Positions 14,820 to 22,235 of a stretch of 29,635 bases of DNA are shown one piece after another. The notes under the pieces were generated by a model. The model was not told the DNA's origin, made no database searches, and saw only the letters and a program-made list of their open reading frames with translations. The DNA lies in IMG/VR virus record IMGVR_UViG_3300042563_001410, positions 1-29,635 of that record; one strand, written 5' to 3'. Numbering within the stretch: position 1 is the first letter of the stretch; each line of letters starts with the position of its first letter. The stretch is from a virus. The translations under genes were made by a program, and so were the position numbers.

Positions 14820-15860
14820 ATGAAAATCCTAGTAACTGGGGGATGCGGCTTTGCTGGGCATCACCTTATTGAACACCTCCTTACCAATACCGATAGTGAA
14901 ATTTTGGTACTTGATTCGCTGACCTATGCGGGTAAAGTAGACAGAGTTCTGGATATCCATAATTACGACTCAAACCGAGTAAAAATTATGTGGCACGACC
15001 TAAGGGCACCTTTACAACCTGTTTCTGAAAAACTGAAGGATATTACGCATGTTTTACACCTTGCGTCTGAATCCCATGTTGACCGCAGTATTACTGACCC
15101 AGCACCTTTCATCCATAACAACGTTATTGGGTCACTCAACATGTATGAATGGGCACGCACTCATGACAACTTAGAGCACTTTGTTCAGATTTCAACAGAT
15201 GAAGTTTATGGAGCCGCACCAGCAGGGCACGCCCACCAAGAATGGCTTGACCCCATGCTCCCTTCCAACCCTTATGCAGCCAGCAAGGTTGGTCAAGAAG
15301 CAATTGGTATTTCATACTGGCGCACTTATGGTCTTCCATTGACCATTACCAACACAATGAACCTGTTTGGAGAACGCCAACATCCTGAGAAGTTCCTTCC
15401 AAAAACTATTCGTTCTATTGCAAATGGAACCTCTGTAGAACTTCATGGTATTTATCATGGTCTTACAGATGGGTTTCCAAACTGGCAAGCATCCGAGCGC
15501 CATTGGCTTCATGCCCGTAACCACGCCGATGCTTTATTGTGGGTTCTTACACAAGCACCAGCAGTACGTTACAAAAACTCTGTAGAAACTCAGAAACCAA
15601 ACCGTTGGAATGTCGCTGGTGAAGAAAAGTCTGTACTTGAGATGACTGAGATTATCTCGGACATCCTTAATACTGCCTGTGAGATTGACTGGGTGGATTA
15701 CCATTCAACACGCCCAGGTCATGACCATCGTTACGCTTTGGATTCTTCCAAGATTCATAACGCAGGGTGGAAACCACCTTTTAATCTTGAAACTGCTCTA
15801 GAAAAAACCGTAGCGTGGGTAACCCGTGATGAGAATAAGAGGTGGCTCAGTGATTACTGA
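14820..15860 (+). CDS. rmlB: dTDP-glucose 4,6-dehydratase-like SDR
   Basis: 346 residues of the extended short-chain dehydrogenase family, which convert NDP-hexoses to 4-keto-6-deoxy sugars with bound NAD. The Rossmann motif is GGCGFAG (G7-x2-G10-x2-G13), the active-site triad region STDEVYG has T126-D127-E128 as in RmlB, and the catalytic pair is Y152-x3-K156 (YAASK). HLASESHVDRSI is also characteristic. Length matches RmlB. No rmlA, rmlC or rmlD is adjacent, so the product may feed host pathways or the glycosyltransferase at 18094. RmlB versus a related NDP-sugar epimerase is not fully settled. Confidence 0.9.
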   Translation: MKILVTGGCGFAGHHLIEHLLTNTDSEILVLDSLTYAGKVDRVLDIHNYDSNRVKIMWHDLRAPLQPVSEKLKDITHVLHLASESHVDRSITDPAPFIHNNVIGSLNMYEWARTHDNLEHFVQISTDEVYGAAPAGHAHQEWLDPMLPSNPYAASKVGQEAIGISYWRTYGLPLTITNTMNLFGERQHPEKFLPKTIRSIANGTSVELHGIYHGLTDGFPNWQASERHWLHARNHADALLWVLTQAPAVRYKNSVETQKPNRWNVAGEEKSVLEMTEIISDILNTACEIDWVDYHSTRPGHDHRYALDSSKIHNAGWKPPFNLETALEKTVAWVTRDENKRWLSDY

Positions 15861-16569
15861 TGTTGGAATTGATATGGACGGAGTCATATACGACTTTGCC
15901 AAAGTGTTTCATGCATACGCTCAAACTAAGATGGGCAAAGAACTGCCCTTACCTACTACATGGGATTTTTATAAAGAGTGGGGTTTGACAGACCAACAGT
16001 TTGATGAATGGCTTGTAGAAGGTGTGCAGAAAGCACAATTGTTTAATTGTGATGCTCCTATGGACAACACTGTTGAAGGTTGGAACCTTCTGAAGGAAAA
16101 CAACATAAAAATTCATTTGCTGACCCACAGAGGTTCTGTTTCTTATGAACAAACTATTCAATGGCTAGAACGCTTTGGGTTTTATCCTGACAGCCTACAT
16201 TTTGGTACAAACAAAGGTATTTTAAAAGCGTTTGCTACAGACGAGTGTGCCGCAATAGATGACTATCCTTTGTATTACACCCAATATGACCGTGCAGGAG
16301 TTATTTCATTCCTTCGTACACAGCCATGGAACGAACAAGTGTACGCACGCAGAGTAACCGACCTTTTAGATTTTGCTAAAAAAGTTGTAACAATCAATGA
16401 AGCCCAAAAAATACTTATTGAGTTACCCGTAGCACCAAAATCAAAGTCACACATTATTTGGGAACCCAATAAAAACCCAACAAGCACCTACACACAGATT
16501 TACAAAGACACAAACCCTCACGCAAAGAAATCAAGCAAGTGGACATGGCCTAATGACAACTATAGATAA
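15850..16569 (+). CDS. HAD-family 5'(3')-nucleotidase-like phosphatase
   Basis: 239 residues. The GTG start at 15850, with AGAGG upstream, is preferred over ATG 15826, which would overlap the dehydratase further. HAD motifs are complete: D8-x-D10-G-V (IDMDGVIYDF), Thr in LLTHRG (motif II), Lys in the TNKG region (motif III) and AIDDYP (motif IV). The DGVIYDF form and length match NT5C-type deoxyribonucleotidases, which adjust dNTP pools. A C-terminal extension (HIIWEPNKNPTSTYTQ onward) is outside the core domain. 11-bp overlap upstream, 17-bp downstream. Confidence 0.85.
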   Translation: MITDVGIDMDGVIYDFAKVFHAYAQTKMGKELPLPTTWDFYKEWGLTDQQFDEWLVEGVQKAQLFNCDAPMDNTVEGWNLLKENNIKIHLLTHRGSVSYEQTIQWLERFGFYPDSLHFGTNKGILKAFATDECAAIDDYPLYYTQYDRAGVISFLRTQPWNEQVYARRVTDLLDFAKKVVTINEAQKILIELPVAPKSKSHIIWEPNKNPTSTYTQIYKDTNPHAKKSSKWTWPNDNYR

Positions 16570-16864
16570 TCACCGTACAGACATACTTAAAGAGTCAATT
16601 AATCTCATTAATGGTGACCGTAACGATGCTTACGGTGACCCAATATATGATTTTCAAACGACCGCTACATTTTGGCAGACGTACCTTGAACGCACCATAG
16701 AGGCACGTGGTGGTTTTGACATAAAGCCACATGACATAGCAGTCATGATGGACTTGTTAAAGATTGCACGAATCTCGTGGTCTCCTGAAAAAAGAGACCA
16801 TTGGGCTGACCTTGGGGGATACACAGGTCTTGGATGGGACTGTGTAGTTAGGCAAGATGAGTAG
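16553..16864 (+). CDS. DUF6378-like phage protein
   Basis: 103 residues matching a family common in phages: NGDRNDAYGDP near the N-terminus, FQTTATFWQTYLE, DIAVMMDLLKIARI and a C-terminal HWADLGGYTGLGWD. Family members are all-helical and often sit near nucleotide-metabolism genes, consistent with the HAD nucleotidase upstream. Biochemical role unknown. It overlaps its neighbours by 17 bp and 1 bp. Confidence 0.82.
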   Translation: MTTIDNHRTDILKESINLINGDRNDAYGDPIYDFQTTATFWQTYLERTIEARGGFDIKPHDIAVMMDLLKIARISWSPEKRDHWADLGGYTGLGWDCVVRQDE

Positions 16865-17274
16865 TGGACACACCACAATGGATTTCTAAGAGTCTTTGTA
16901 AAAACCGACATATTGATATTTGGTACCCCCCATTAGATACCGACAACCCTGACAAATACTATGGAGTTGCACGAGAAGTGTGTCGTAGATGCCCTGTATG
17001 GAAAGAATGCTTAGACGCAGGCACTACAGAAACTTGGGGAATGTGGGGTGGACTGACCCCCCTAGAACGGACAGTCATTACCAATAAGACACCAAAACCA
17101 AGTGCCATAAGGTCACACGGTACTTGGGTGCGTTACCGACAAGGTTGCCGATGCACAGATTGCAATGCTGTTGCAGAAACCAAGCATGAAACTTTGAATA
17201 TTAATTCGGTGCCACTTATGACCGAAGAATTGGGTGATTTAGATATCCTGAGGTTCTTGCTTTTCAACCAATAA
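16864..17274 (+). CDS. whiB: WhiB-family Fe-S transcription regulator with extra C-terminal zinc-type motif
   Basis: 136 residues, GTG start overlapping the previous stop. The four cluster-binding Cys are C12, C40, C43 and C49 (C-x2-C-x5-C), followed by the diagnostic turn GMWGGLTPLER (59-69). WhiB proteins hold a 4Fe-4S cluster and bind the main sigma factor; they occur only in Actinobacteria and their phages. Beyond the WhiB domain is HGTWVRYRQGCRCTDCNA, a motif frequent in actinophage proteins that probably binds zinc. It is the last gene before a strong terminator. Confidence 0.93.
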   Translation: MDTPQWISKSLCKNRHIDIWYPPLDTDNPDKYYGVAREVCRRCPVWKECLDAGTTETWGMWGGLTPLERTVITNKTPKPSAIRSHGTWVRYRQGCRCTDCNAVAETKHETLNINSVPLMTEELGDLDILRFLLFNQ

Positions 17275-17291
17275 CCCTGTAACCTGTAGAC

Positions 17292-17355
17292 AGACCCCAT
17301 ACCAAGGATTCACCTCCGAGTACCTCCAGTACTCAATTGGTACGGGGTCTTTTTT
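17292..17355 (+). terminator. intrinsic terminator with anti-SD-like loop
   Basis: Arms AGACCCCATACCAA (17292-17305) and TTGGTACGGGGTCT (17337-17350), 14 bp with one A-C mismatch, followed by a T run to 17355. The 31-base loop holds a second perfect hairpin (GAGTAC / GTACTC around CTCCA, 17318-17334) and GGATTCACCTCC (17306-17317), which resembles the 3' end of 16S rRNA. It ends the operon starting at 14.6 kb. Confidence 0.88.
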
Positions 17356-17377
17356 ATTGTATGGACATTGGAGAAAA

Positions 17378-17935
17378 ATGGTTTATCGCCTTCTTACCGC
17401 ACTCACCCTTTCAGTTACCACCACTTTTGGTGCCCTAACAACAACAGGAGGTGATGCGCCAGAGGCGAGTACAACAACTGTTGTAACCACTATTCCTGCA
17501 ATTCTCGTACACACTGCAAGTGTCAAAATAATCCACCCTGAACTTTTTGCACAATTACAGACACGGAAGGCTGGCTCAATAAAGTTTTGGGAAGCAGTCT
17601 CTTGGTGTGAAACCAACCATGATTGGAAAGACGGTGGTTATTACGCAGGTGGTCTTGGGATTGCCCAATCTACTTGGAAGGGTTACGGTGGATGGGAGTT
17701 TGCAAAGACAGCAAAGAAAGCCACCAAAGAAGAACAAATTATTGTTGGTAACCGTATTGCTTTTTTTGGGTACCAAACAACAAATGAGTACATTACATTG
17801 GACGACAAATTAAACAATGAGCCTTTTTTCCGTCCAGCCCAAGGTTGGAGGAACATGACAAAGTGGGGAAAGAATTGTGTTAATTGGAAGACACGCAAAC
17901 CACTCAGGGACAAGTACACAGAAACAGATAAGTAA
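17378..17935 (+). CDS. Rpf-like transglycosylase, secreted
   Basis: 185 residues. The ATG at 17378 with GGAG upstream is chosen over TTG at 17357. Residues 1-20 form a signal-peptide-like segment (MVYRLLTALTLSVTTTFGAL), then a Thr-rich linker. Residues about 68-130 carry the resuscitation-promoting-factor domain: FWEAVSWCETNHDWKDGGYY with likely catalytic Glu78, GGLGIAQSTWKGYGG, and EEQIIVGNRIAF. This domain cleaves peptidoglycan glycan strands in actinobacterial walls. A lysis or cell-entry role is expected; secretion suggests an exported enzyme. A C-terminal Trp/Lys-rich extension may bind the wall. Confidence 0.88.
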   Translation: MVYRLLTALTLSVTTTFGALTTTGGDAPEASTTTVVTTIPAILVHTASVKIIHPELFAQLQTRKAGSIKFWEAVSWCETNHDWKDGGYYAGGLGIAQSTWKGYGGWEFAKTAKKATKEEQIIVGNRIAFFGYQTTNEYITLDDKLNNEPFFRPAQGWRNMTKWGKNCVNWKTRKPLRDKYTETDK

Positions 17936-17938
17936 CTG

Positions 17939-17968
17939 TTGACAGAAACCGACTAAATAATCTAGACT
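17939..17968 (+). promoter_or_regulatory. promoter for a leaderless transcript
   Basis: TTGACA (17939-17944), 18 bases, TAGACT (17963-17968). The ATG at 17976 lies 7 bases after the -10, so transcription would start at or next to the start codon, as in actinobacterial leaderless mRNAs. Confidence 0.65.
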
Positions 17969-17975
17969 AGTACTT

Positions 17976-18152
17976 ATGTATAGGAAGACATATAAATGCG
18001 ACTCATGTAATGTCACACTGACAGTATTCGTACCCGTTACAGAAAATCCTACACACCCTTGCTCAAAGCACGCTAATAAAACGAGGAAATTAATTGAAGT
18101 TGAAACTGGGAATAGCCAGCGGGGACAGAGTCCCACCACAGAGGTCACCTGA
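17976..18152 (+). CDS. small zinc-ribbon protein, leaderless
   Basis: 58 residues: MYRKTYKCDSCNVTL ... HPCSKH ... RKLIEVE, a CxxC knuckle followed by a looser Cys/His pair, typical of short phage zinc ribbons. No ribosome site precedes the ATG, but a -10 hexamer ends 7 bases upstream, pointing to leaderless translation. The last 59 bp overlap the start of the glycosyltransferase gene in another frame. Confidence 0.66.
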   Translation: MYRKTYKCDSCNVTLTVFVPVTENPTHPCSKHANKTRKLIEVETGNSQRGQSPTTEVT

Positions 18153-19179
18153 TAACAAAAGCCATTGGGGTGGTGCAGGTTGGGTACGACTAGGACAGTA
18201 CGAACCCTTGCTAGAAACCGATACTTTTATTGGGACTCTTGTATGGAACAGAACGCACTTCTCTATACAAACCGATGGAGATTCTACGCTCCATGATGTT
18301 GACATCATTATCATGCAACGACTAATGCATGACACCCTTCCTGAACACATGAAGTTGGCACAGAAAGCGGGTCAGATTATTATCAATGACCTTGATGACT
18401 GGTACTGGGGACTGGACACAACCAACCTTGCTTTTGCTGCAAGTCACCCAAAAACCAGCCCAAACGAAAACACCAATCATTACAAAAAGGTACTTGCTAC
18501 AAGCGACAGAATAACCGTATCCACACCGTACCTAAGAGACCGACTACTAAAAATGTTTAGTAATTGTCCACCCATAGATGTGTTACTGAATACTGTTGAT
18601 GTAAAGCGATTCAATATCCACGAACACATTACAGAAACTAAACCAATTGTTGGATGGGTGGGCTCAACCAACCACAGAAGTGGTGACCTTGAAACTGTTG
18701 CTGGCACTATCCCACCATTACAGAAACTTGGTTTAATCTCTCTCCAGCATAGTGGTGCGCACCCCAATGCACCTTCGCTTGCATCCAAATGGAACATTAC
18801 AGAAACTTCTGTAACTTCGCTCCCAGCAACTGACCCTGAAGATTATCCAAACTTACTCACAATGGATATTGGTATTGCACCTCTACGGGACACCCCATTC
18901 AATCATGCTAAGTCTGACATCAAGATTCTTGAATACTCTGCTTCAGGTATTCCGTGGGTTGCATCGGGGTTACCTGCTTATGAGACATTACAGAAACTTT
19001 GGGGAGTTGGCAGAGTTGCCAAAAAGAACAAAGCAAAAGAATGGCAGAAGCACATCACAGCATTATGTGACCCAAAGGTTCGTGCAGAAGAAGGGCAAGC
19101 ACTACGAGAAGCCTCTTGGTCAAGAGACATCCTCGTAGGTGCTGATACCTTTAACTCTTACCTAAACGCTTTGCTCTGA
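18094..19179 (+). CDS. glycosyltransferase (GT-B, GT4-like)
   Basis: 361 residues, TTG start with GAGGAA 6 bases upstream. The N-terminal half has a phage GT pattern (DVDIIIMQRL, IINDLDDWYW, TVSTPYLRDRL); the C-terminal half has IVGWVGSTNHRSGDLE and DIGIAPLRDTPFNHAKSDIKILEYSASGIPWVAS, the donor-binding region of GT4-like enzymes with conserved Glu and Gly. Likely transfers a sugar to phage DNA, virion protein or host wall; the dehydratase at 14820 could supply the donor. Four copies of the 13-bp repeat lie inside it in two reading frames. Ends 18 bp inside the convergent WhiB gene. Confidence 0.87.
   Translation: MKLKLGIASGDRVPPQRSPDNKSHWGGAGWVRLGQYEPLLETDTFIGTLVWNRTHFSIQTDGDSTLHDVDIIIMQRLMHDTLPEHMKLAQKAGQIIINDLDDWYWGLDTTNLAFAASHPKTSPNENTNHYKKVLATSDRITVSTPYLRDRLLKMFSNCPPIDVLLNTVDVKRFNIHEHITETKPIVGWVGSTNHRSGDLETVAGTIPPLQKLGLISLQHSGAHPNAPSLASKWNITETSVTSLPATDPEDYPNLLTMDIGIAPLRDTPFNHAKSDIKILEYSASGIPWVASGLPAYETLQKLWGVGRVAKKNKAKEWQKHITALCDPKVRAEEGQALREASWSRDILVGADTFNSYLNALL
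18627..18639 (+). repeat. 13-bp dispersed motif, exact
   Basis: CATTACAGAAACT inside the glycosyltransferase gene, read as ITET. Confidence 0.85.
18716..18728 (+). repeat. 13-bp dispersed motif, exact
   Basis: CATTACAGAAACT inside the glycosyltransferase gene, read in another frame as PLQKL. Confidence 0.85.
18795..18807 (+). repeat. 13-bp dispersed motif, exact
   Basis: CATTACAGAAACT inside the glycosyltransferase gene, read as ITET. Confidence 0.85.
18986..18998 (+). repeat. 13-bp dispersed motif, exact
   Basis: CATTACAGAAACT inside the glycosyltransferase gene, read as TLQKL. Confidence 0.85.
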
Positions 19180-19470
19180 AACATTACAGAAACTCTTTAG
19201 AAGACCCTTACGCTCTTTAGGCATCAACCCACCCCAAATACCATGCTTGATGTCATTGTCTACTGCAAAGCGCAAACACTCAACTGTCACGGGGCATTCA
19301 GCACAAGTGTCAACTGCCTTGGCAATACTTAACGCCACTGTTTTGACAGTGCGCCCAGCACCAAACTCAAAAAAGTGAGTGTTGCCCATACCAGCACACA
19401 ATGCATGGTCACGCCATGCACCATTGTCAGGTGATTTCAACATATTGTATTCAATTTGCTCTACGGTCAT
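19162..19470 (-). CDS. whiB: WhiB-family Fe-S transcription regulator, leftward
   Basis: 102 residues, the only convincing leftward gene. Cluster Cys are C25, C56, C59 and C65 (C-x2-C-x5-C), followed by HGIWGGLMPKER (76-87), the WhiB signature. GGAGGAAT directly precedes its ATG. It converges with the glycosyltransferase (18-bp overlap) and diverges from the 19544 operon, so it is placed like a control gene for the right-hand region. It probably binds the host primary sigma factor and changes promoter choice. A 13-bp motif lies in its 3' end, oriented opposite to the gene. Confidence 0.95.
   Translation of the reverse strand: MTVEQIEYNMLKSPDNGAWRDHALCAGMGNTHFFEFGAGRTVKTVALSIAKAVDTCAECPVTVECLRFAVDNDIKHGIWGGLMPKERKGLLKSFCNVSEQSV
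19182..19194 (+). repeat. 13-bp dispersed motif, exact
   Basis: CATTACAGAAACT just after the glycosyltransferase stop, within the 3' end of the leftward WhiB gene but still on the plus strand. Orientation therefore follows the genome arm, not the local gene. Confidence 0.85.
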
Positions 19471-19488
19471 ATTCCTCCAAAATAATTG

Positions 19489-19517
19489 TTGCTTTTTGTT
19501 TGTGGTGGTTGTACTCT
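19489..19517 (+). promoter_or_regulatory. rightward promoter of the 19.5 kb operon
   Basis: TTGCTT (19489-19494), 17 bases, TACTCT (19512-19517), in the 73-bp gap between divergent genes. No 13-bp motif upstream. Confidence 0.55.
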
Positions 19518-19543
19518 ATCGGCAGGGAAGAAAGGAACCCAAC

Positions 19544-19726
19544 ATGAAATATGCAATTTATGTAACTGAAACTGTTAACCATATGTATGTGGTTGAAGCA
19601 AACTCAGCCGAAGAAGCCGAGGCAGTTTATTACTCTTATGATGATGACCAACTCATCACAGAAGATTCAGATGGTTCTGTGGGCTGGGACAGCCCATGGG
19701 AAATTACCTTGTACGAGGAGGACTAA
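19544..19726 (+). CDS. DpnD/PcfM-like small protein, 60 aa
   Basis: Start at 19544 with AAGGAA 4 bases upstream. KYAIYVTETVNHMYVVEANSAEEAEAVYY fits the short DpnD/PcfM-like pattern (beta strand ending in VTET, then V-V-EA-S-EEA before a helix), with an acidic tail. Such proteins are small beta-alpha-beta units of unknown role in phages and mobile elements. First gene after a candidate promoter. Confidence 0.7.
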   Translation: MKYAIYVTETVNHMYVVEANSAEEAEAVYYSYDDDQLITEDSDGSVGWDSPWEITLYEED

Positions 19727-19728
19727 TC

Positions 19729-19902
19729 ATGGCAACTTACAAAGTATATGTTCGTGTTGACTTGGAATACGAAGTGGAATGCGACAACGAGGAAGACGCA
19801 ACCAACCAAGGTTGGAATTGGGAAGAATACATCCAATACAGCGAGGTCTACTCCATTGATGTAGAAGACATTACAGAATCTGACGAAGAAGAAGAGGGAT
19901 AA
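19729..19902 (+). CDS. small acidic protein, DpnD-like pattern, 57 aa
   Basis: GAGGAGG precedes the ATG. YKVYVRVDLEYEVECDNEEDAT follows the same strand-strand-EEA pattern as the upstream gene, so the two may be paralogues. The strongly acidic end (VEDITESDEEEEG) is encoded partly by CATTACAGAATCTGACG, a fused relative of the dispersed motif. Confidence 0.66.
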   Translation: MATYKVYVRVDLEYEVECDNEEDATNQGWNWEEYIQYSEVYSIDVEDITESDEEEEG

Positions 19903-19904
19903 AA

Positions 19905-20531
19905 ATGCCAAACTGGGTATCAACCACACTGAGCGTCAAAGGCTCCAAAGAAGAAGTACATCGTTTCATTGATGGGATAACTGACTCAAAGATTCTTCAA
20001 TCTTATGTGCCATGTCCTGAAGAACTTCAAAACACTGTTGCAGGCTCTGTCCCCGAAGACAAGGCAGAAGAACACCGTAAGCAAAAAGAGTCCAACATTG
20101 CCAAGTATGGTCACAAAGATTGGTACGACTGGGCTTATGATAACTGGGGTAGCAAATGGGGTGACTGTGATACAGACATCCAACCAGTTTCTGAAGACTC
20201 TTTTGGTGTGTGGGAAGTCATCATTCAATACCAAACTGCTTGGTCTTGTGCTGACACAGGCTTTCTCAAAGTCTCTCAAATGTTTCCATCTTTGTATTTT
20301 ACTTTTGACTATGACGAAGAGGCTGGATTCTTCTCAGGTCTTCATGTATTTCATAACGGCAACATCATCTTTGAATCCATGTACGAGCCTTGCAATTACC
20401 CACATCCGATTGATTGGGACGATTGTGAATCTATGGACAAGTACGAAGAGTGGAAAGTAAAAAACAGCGATACGATTCATGCCGAGTATGTGTTGTTTAT
20501 GGCAAACAAACATTACACAAACTCTAATTAA
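19905..20531 (+). CDS. YubB/DUF1281-like ferredoxin-fold protein
   Basis: 208 residues. The N-terminus MPNWVSTTLSVKGSKEEVHRFIDGI matches the YubB ferredoxin-like domain (MPNW ... L-V-G ... F), common on plasmids and phages. A Trp/Asp-rich middle (WYDWAYDNWGSKWGDCDTD) and a second half (FFSGLHVFHNG) complete the usual two-part layout. No catalytic role is established for the family. GAGGGA ribosome site. The last codons contain a CATTACACAAACT copy read as HYTNS. Confidence 0.8.
   Translation: MPNWVSTTLSVKGSKEEVHRFIDGITDSKILQSYVPCPEELQNTVAGSVPEDKAEEHRKQKESNIAKYGHKDWYDWAYDNWGSKWGDCDTDIQPVSEDSFGVWEVIIQYQTAWSCADTGFLKVSQMFPSLYFTFDYDEEAGFFSGLHVFHNGNIIFESMYEPCNYPHPIDWDDCESMDKYEEWKVKNSDTIHAEYVLFMANKHYTNSN
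20511..20523 (+). repeat. 13-bp dispersed motif, C variant
   Basis: CATTACACAAACT at the 3' end of the YubB-like gene, read as HYTNS, the third reading frame. Confidence 0.8.
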
Positions 20532-20548
20532 GAAAAGGAACCATTTTG

Positions 20549-20896
20549 ATGTTGACACACAAACCGATTGGATTTGAAGGGACTGTCTGTTGGAAGGACA
20601 GCCCTGATAGCCAAGATTACTTTTACTTCTCATTTAGTGAAGAGTTGTTGAACCACGAAGGACAACCAGCCGAAGAGGACATCTACGGAGTCCGTGATGA
20701 CAACATCTTCTTTTATTTAGATGATGCTCAACAAGAGTCATTACATAAAGCGATAGAAAAAAACTATGTCAATGCTTTTGACATTGGTGAAGAGTGGTTT
20801 ATTGACCTCTCAGAACCATACGAGTTTATTTACGAACTTGCGTATGAGGACAACATCGTCCACATGGCAGTCACCAAAGATGAGATGGTGGACTGA
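20549..20896 (+). CDS. acidic hypothetical protein, 115 aa
   Basis: ATG at 20549 with AAGGAA about 8 bases upstream. Rich in aromatic and acidic residues (DYFYFSFSEELL, NIFFYLDDAQQ, EPYEFIYELAYEDN), probably an alpha/beta fold. No family recognised. Its stop overlaps the next start (TGATG). Confidence 0.7.
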   Translation: MLTHKPIGFEGTVCWKDSPDSQDYFYFSFSEELLNHEGQPAEEDIYGVRDDNIFFYLDDAQQESLHKAIEKNYVNAFDIGEEWFIDLSEPYEFIYELAYEDNIVHMAVTKDEMVD

Positions 20897-21306
20897 TGCA
20901 AACTTTTGTACCCGAACGCACTTTTGCAGACATTGCTTTAGTTCTTGACTACAAGCGTCTTGGTAAACAGCGTGTAGAAGTATTACAAATCTTGCGTGCC
21001 AACCTTGGGCTCACCAAAGGATGGGTCAACCATCCAGCATCAAAGATGTGGGCAGGTCACGAAGCAGGTCTCTGCGCTTATGGTCTCGCAATGTGTGACG
21101 CATGGACTGCCAAAGGTTACAAAGATACTTGTGCTTATAAAATGCAAGAGTTAATACGACCCGATGCGAATGACCTTCCCGACTGGTGGGGACGCACTGA
21201 CATCATTGAATCACATCGTTCTAACCTCGTTGCAAAGTTCCCCGAACATTACAGAAACTTTTATCCCAATGTGGTGAGTGATTTGCCATATGTGTGGGTA
21301 GTCTGA
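20896..21306 (+). CDS. pyrimidine-dimer DNA glycosylase / endonuclease V-like
   Basis: 136 residues in the pattern I associate with the Pyr_excise group: MQTFVPERTFADIALVLDYKRLGKQRVE, NHPASKMWAGHEAGLCAYGLAM, ESHRSNLVAKFPEHYRNFYP and a PYVWV end. Enzymes of this type remove UV-induced pyrimidine dimers; a repair function suits a phage exposed to sunlight in surface water (inference). The distant T4 DenV is not obviously alignable by eye. It contains a 13-bp motif read as HYRNF. Confidence 0.72.
   Translation: MQTFVPERTFADIALVLDYKRLGKQRVEVLQILRANLGLTKGWVNHPASKMWAGHEAGLCAYGLAMCDAWTAKGYKDTCAYKMQELIRPDANDLPDWWGRTDIIESHRSNLVAKFPEHYRNFYPNVVSDLPYVWVV
21247..21259 (+). repeat. 13-bp dispersed motif, exact
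   Basis: CATTACAGAAACT near the end of the glycosylase-like gene, read as HYRNF, a third reading frame. Confidence 0.85.
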
Positions 21307-21334
21307 CAACAACGCCAACAGGAGGCAACAAACA

Positions 21335-21622
21335 ATGAATTATCAGCAATTACAGGATTACGCACTGTTCTGTTCTTTAGAACACCATCTTTGCAATGTA
21401 GAAGAACTGATGGATAATGGTTTTATCCTCAGTGACATCCTCGCACTCGTAGAGGCTGGCTCTAACGCACCCTTGATTTGGGAACAGTACGAGTACGCAC
21501 CACGAGAAGATGTCGTAGAGATGATTGAAGACGCACGAGGTGTGCATCTGTATAACTTTATGCGCCTTCTGACAGAAATCAATGGAACAGAATGGGCAAC
21601 CAATTTCAAGGCAGGTAATTAG
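21335..21622 (+). CDS. acidic helical protein, 95 aa
   Basis: CAGGAGG ribosome site about 9 bases upstream. Helical, acidic sequence (SLEHHLCNVEELMDNGFILSDILALVEAG ... REDVVEMIEDARGVHLYNFMRLL). No known family. Confidence 0.7.
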   Translation: MNYQQLQDYALFCSLEHHLCNVEELMDNGFILSDILALVEAGSNAPLIWEQYEYAPREDVVEMIEDARGVHLYNFMRLLTEINGTEWATNFKAGN

Positions 21623-21624
21623 TC

Positions 21625-21930
21625 ATGCAAGCACAAGAGTTCTACGAACACATTGCACAAAATTACACAGAGATTCGCAGTAAATGTTTAAAGGCTGTGT
21701 GGAAGATGCGCAAAGACCCCGAAGTGTGGGACAAAGAAAACAAAAGTTGGTTCCCTGAAGTTGACCAGTGGGATTCATTTGATGTAGTCACCGACCTCAA
21801 TTACTATACAGACGGTAATCAAATGGATTACCCAAGTGACCAAAAGCCAACCATGTATGTAACTGCTTACCTTTACGATGGTGAAAATATCATTACAGAA
21901 ACTTATGTAAAGATTGATTTGAGCAAGTAA
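21625..21930 (+). CDS. hypothetical protein, 101 aa
   Basis: Starts 2 bases after the previous stop. Helical N-terminus (FYEHIAQNYTEIRSKCLKAVWKM) and a beta-rich C-terminus (MYVTAYLYDGENIITETYVKIDL) that includes a 13-bp motif read as ITET. Coupled to the next gene by TAATG. Not recognised. Confidence 0.7.
   Translation: MQAQEFYEHIAQNYTEIRSKCLKAVWKMRKDPEVWDKENKSWFPEVDQWDSFDVVTDLNYYTDGNQMDYPSDQKPTMYVTAYLYDGENIITETYVKIDLSK
21891..21903 (+). repeat. 13-bp dispersed motif, exact
   Basis: CATTACAGAAACT in the 3' part of the 21625 gene, read as ITET. Confidence 0.85.
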
Positions 21931-22235
21931 TGACAACATCACAGCAGATTGCACGATTTATTACAAACCTTGACGATGACGAGTTTGTTGGCTTCAATGT
22001 TTTTGACAAACTCTGTGAGCAGTTCAACTGGCAAGGATTGGTGTTTGGTGATTTAGACATCAGCGCAGTATTCCATGAAGTTGCAGGGCACCCCATTACA
22101 GAAACTGAACTTGAAACAATTCGTGACACCATTGATTTGCATGACATTCTTATGTCGGCTTCACAGGTTGTGATTGAACATCTCACAACTGTAGTATCTC
22201 AATATCTTGACCAACAGGAGGACAAAGATGAGTAA
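21930..22235 (+). CDS. hypothetical protein, 101 aa
   Basis: TAATG coupled. Mostly helical: FITNLDDDEFVGFNVFDKLCEQFN and TELETIRDTIDLHDILMSASQVVIEHL. Holds a 13-bp motif (22094) read as ITET. Overlaps the next gene by 8 bp. Unknown family. Confidence 0.7.
   Translation: MTTSQQIARFITNLDDDEFVGFNVFDKLCEQFNWQGLVFGDLDISAVFHEVAGHPITETELETIRDTIDLHDILMSASQVVIEHLTTVVSQYLDQQEDKDE
22094..22106 (+). repeat. 13-bp dispersed motif, exact
   Basis: CATTACAGAAACT inside the 21930 gene, read as ITET. Confidence 0.85.
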
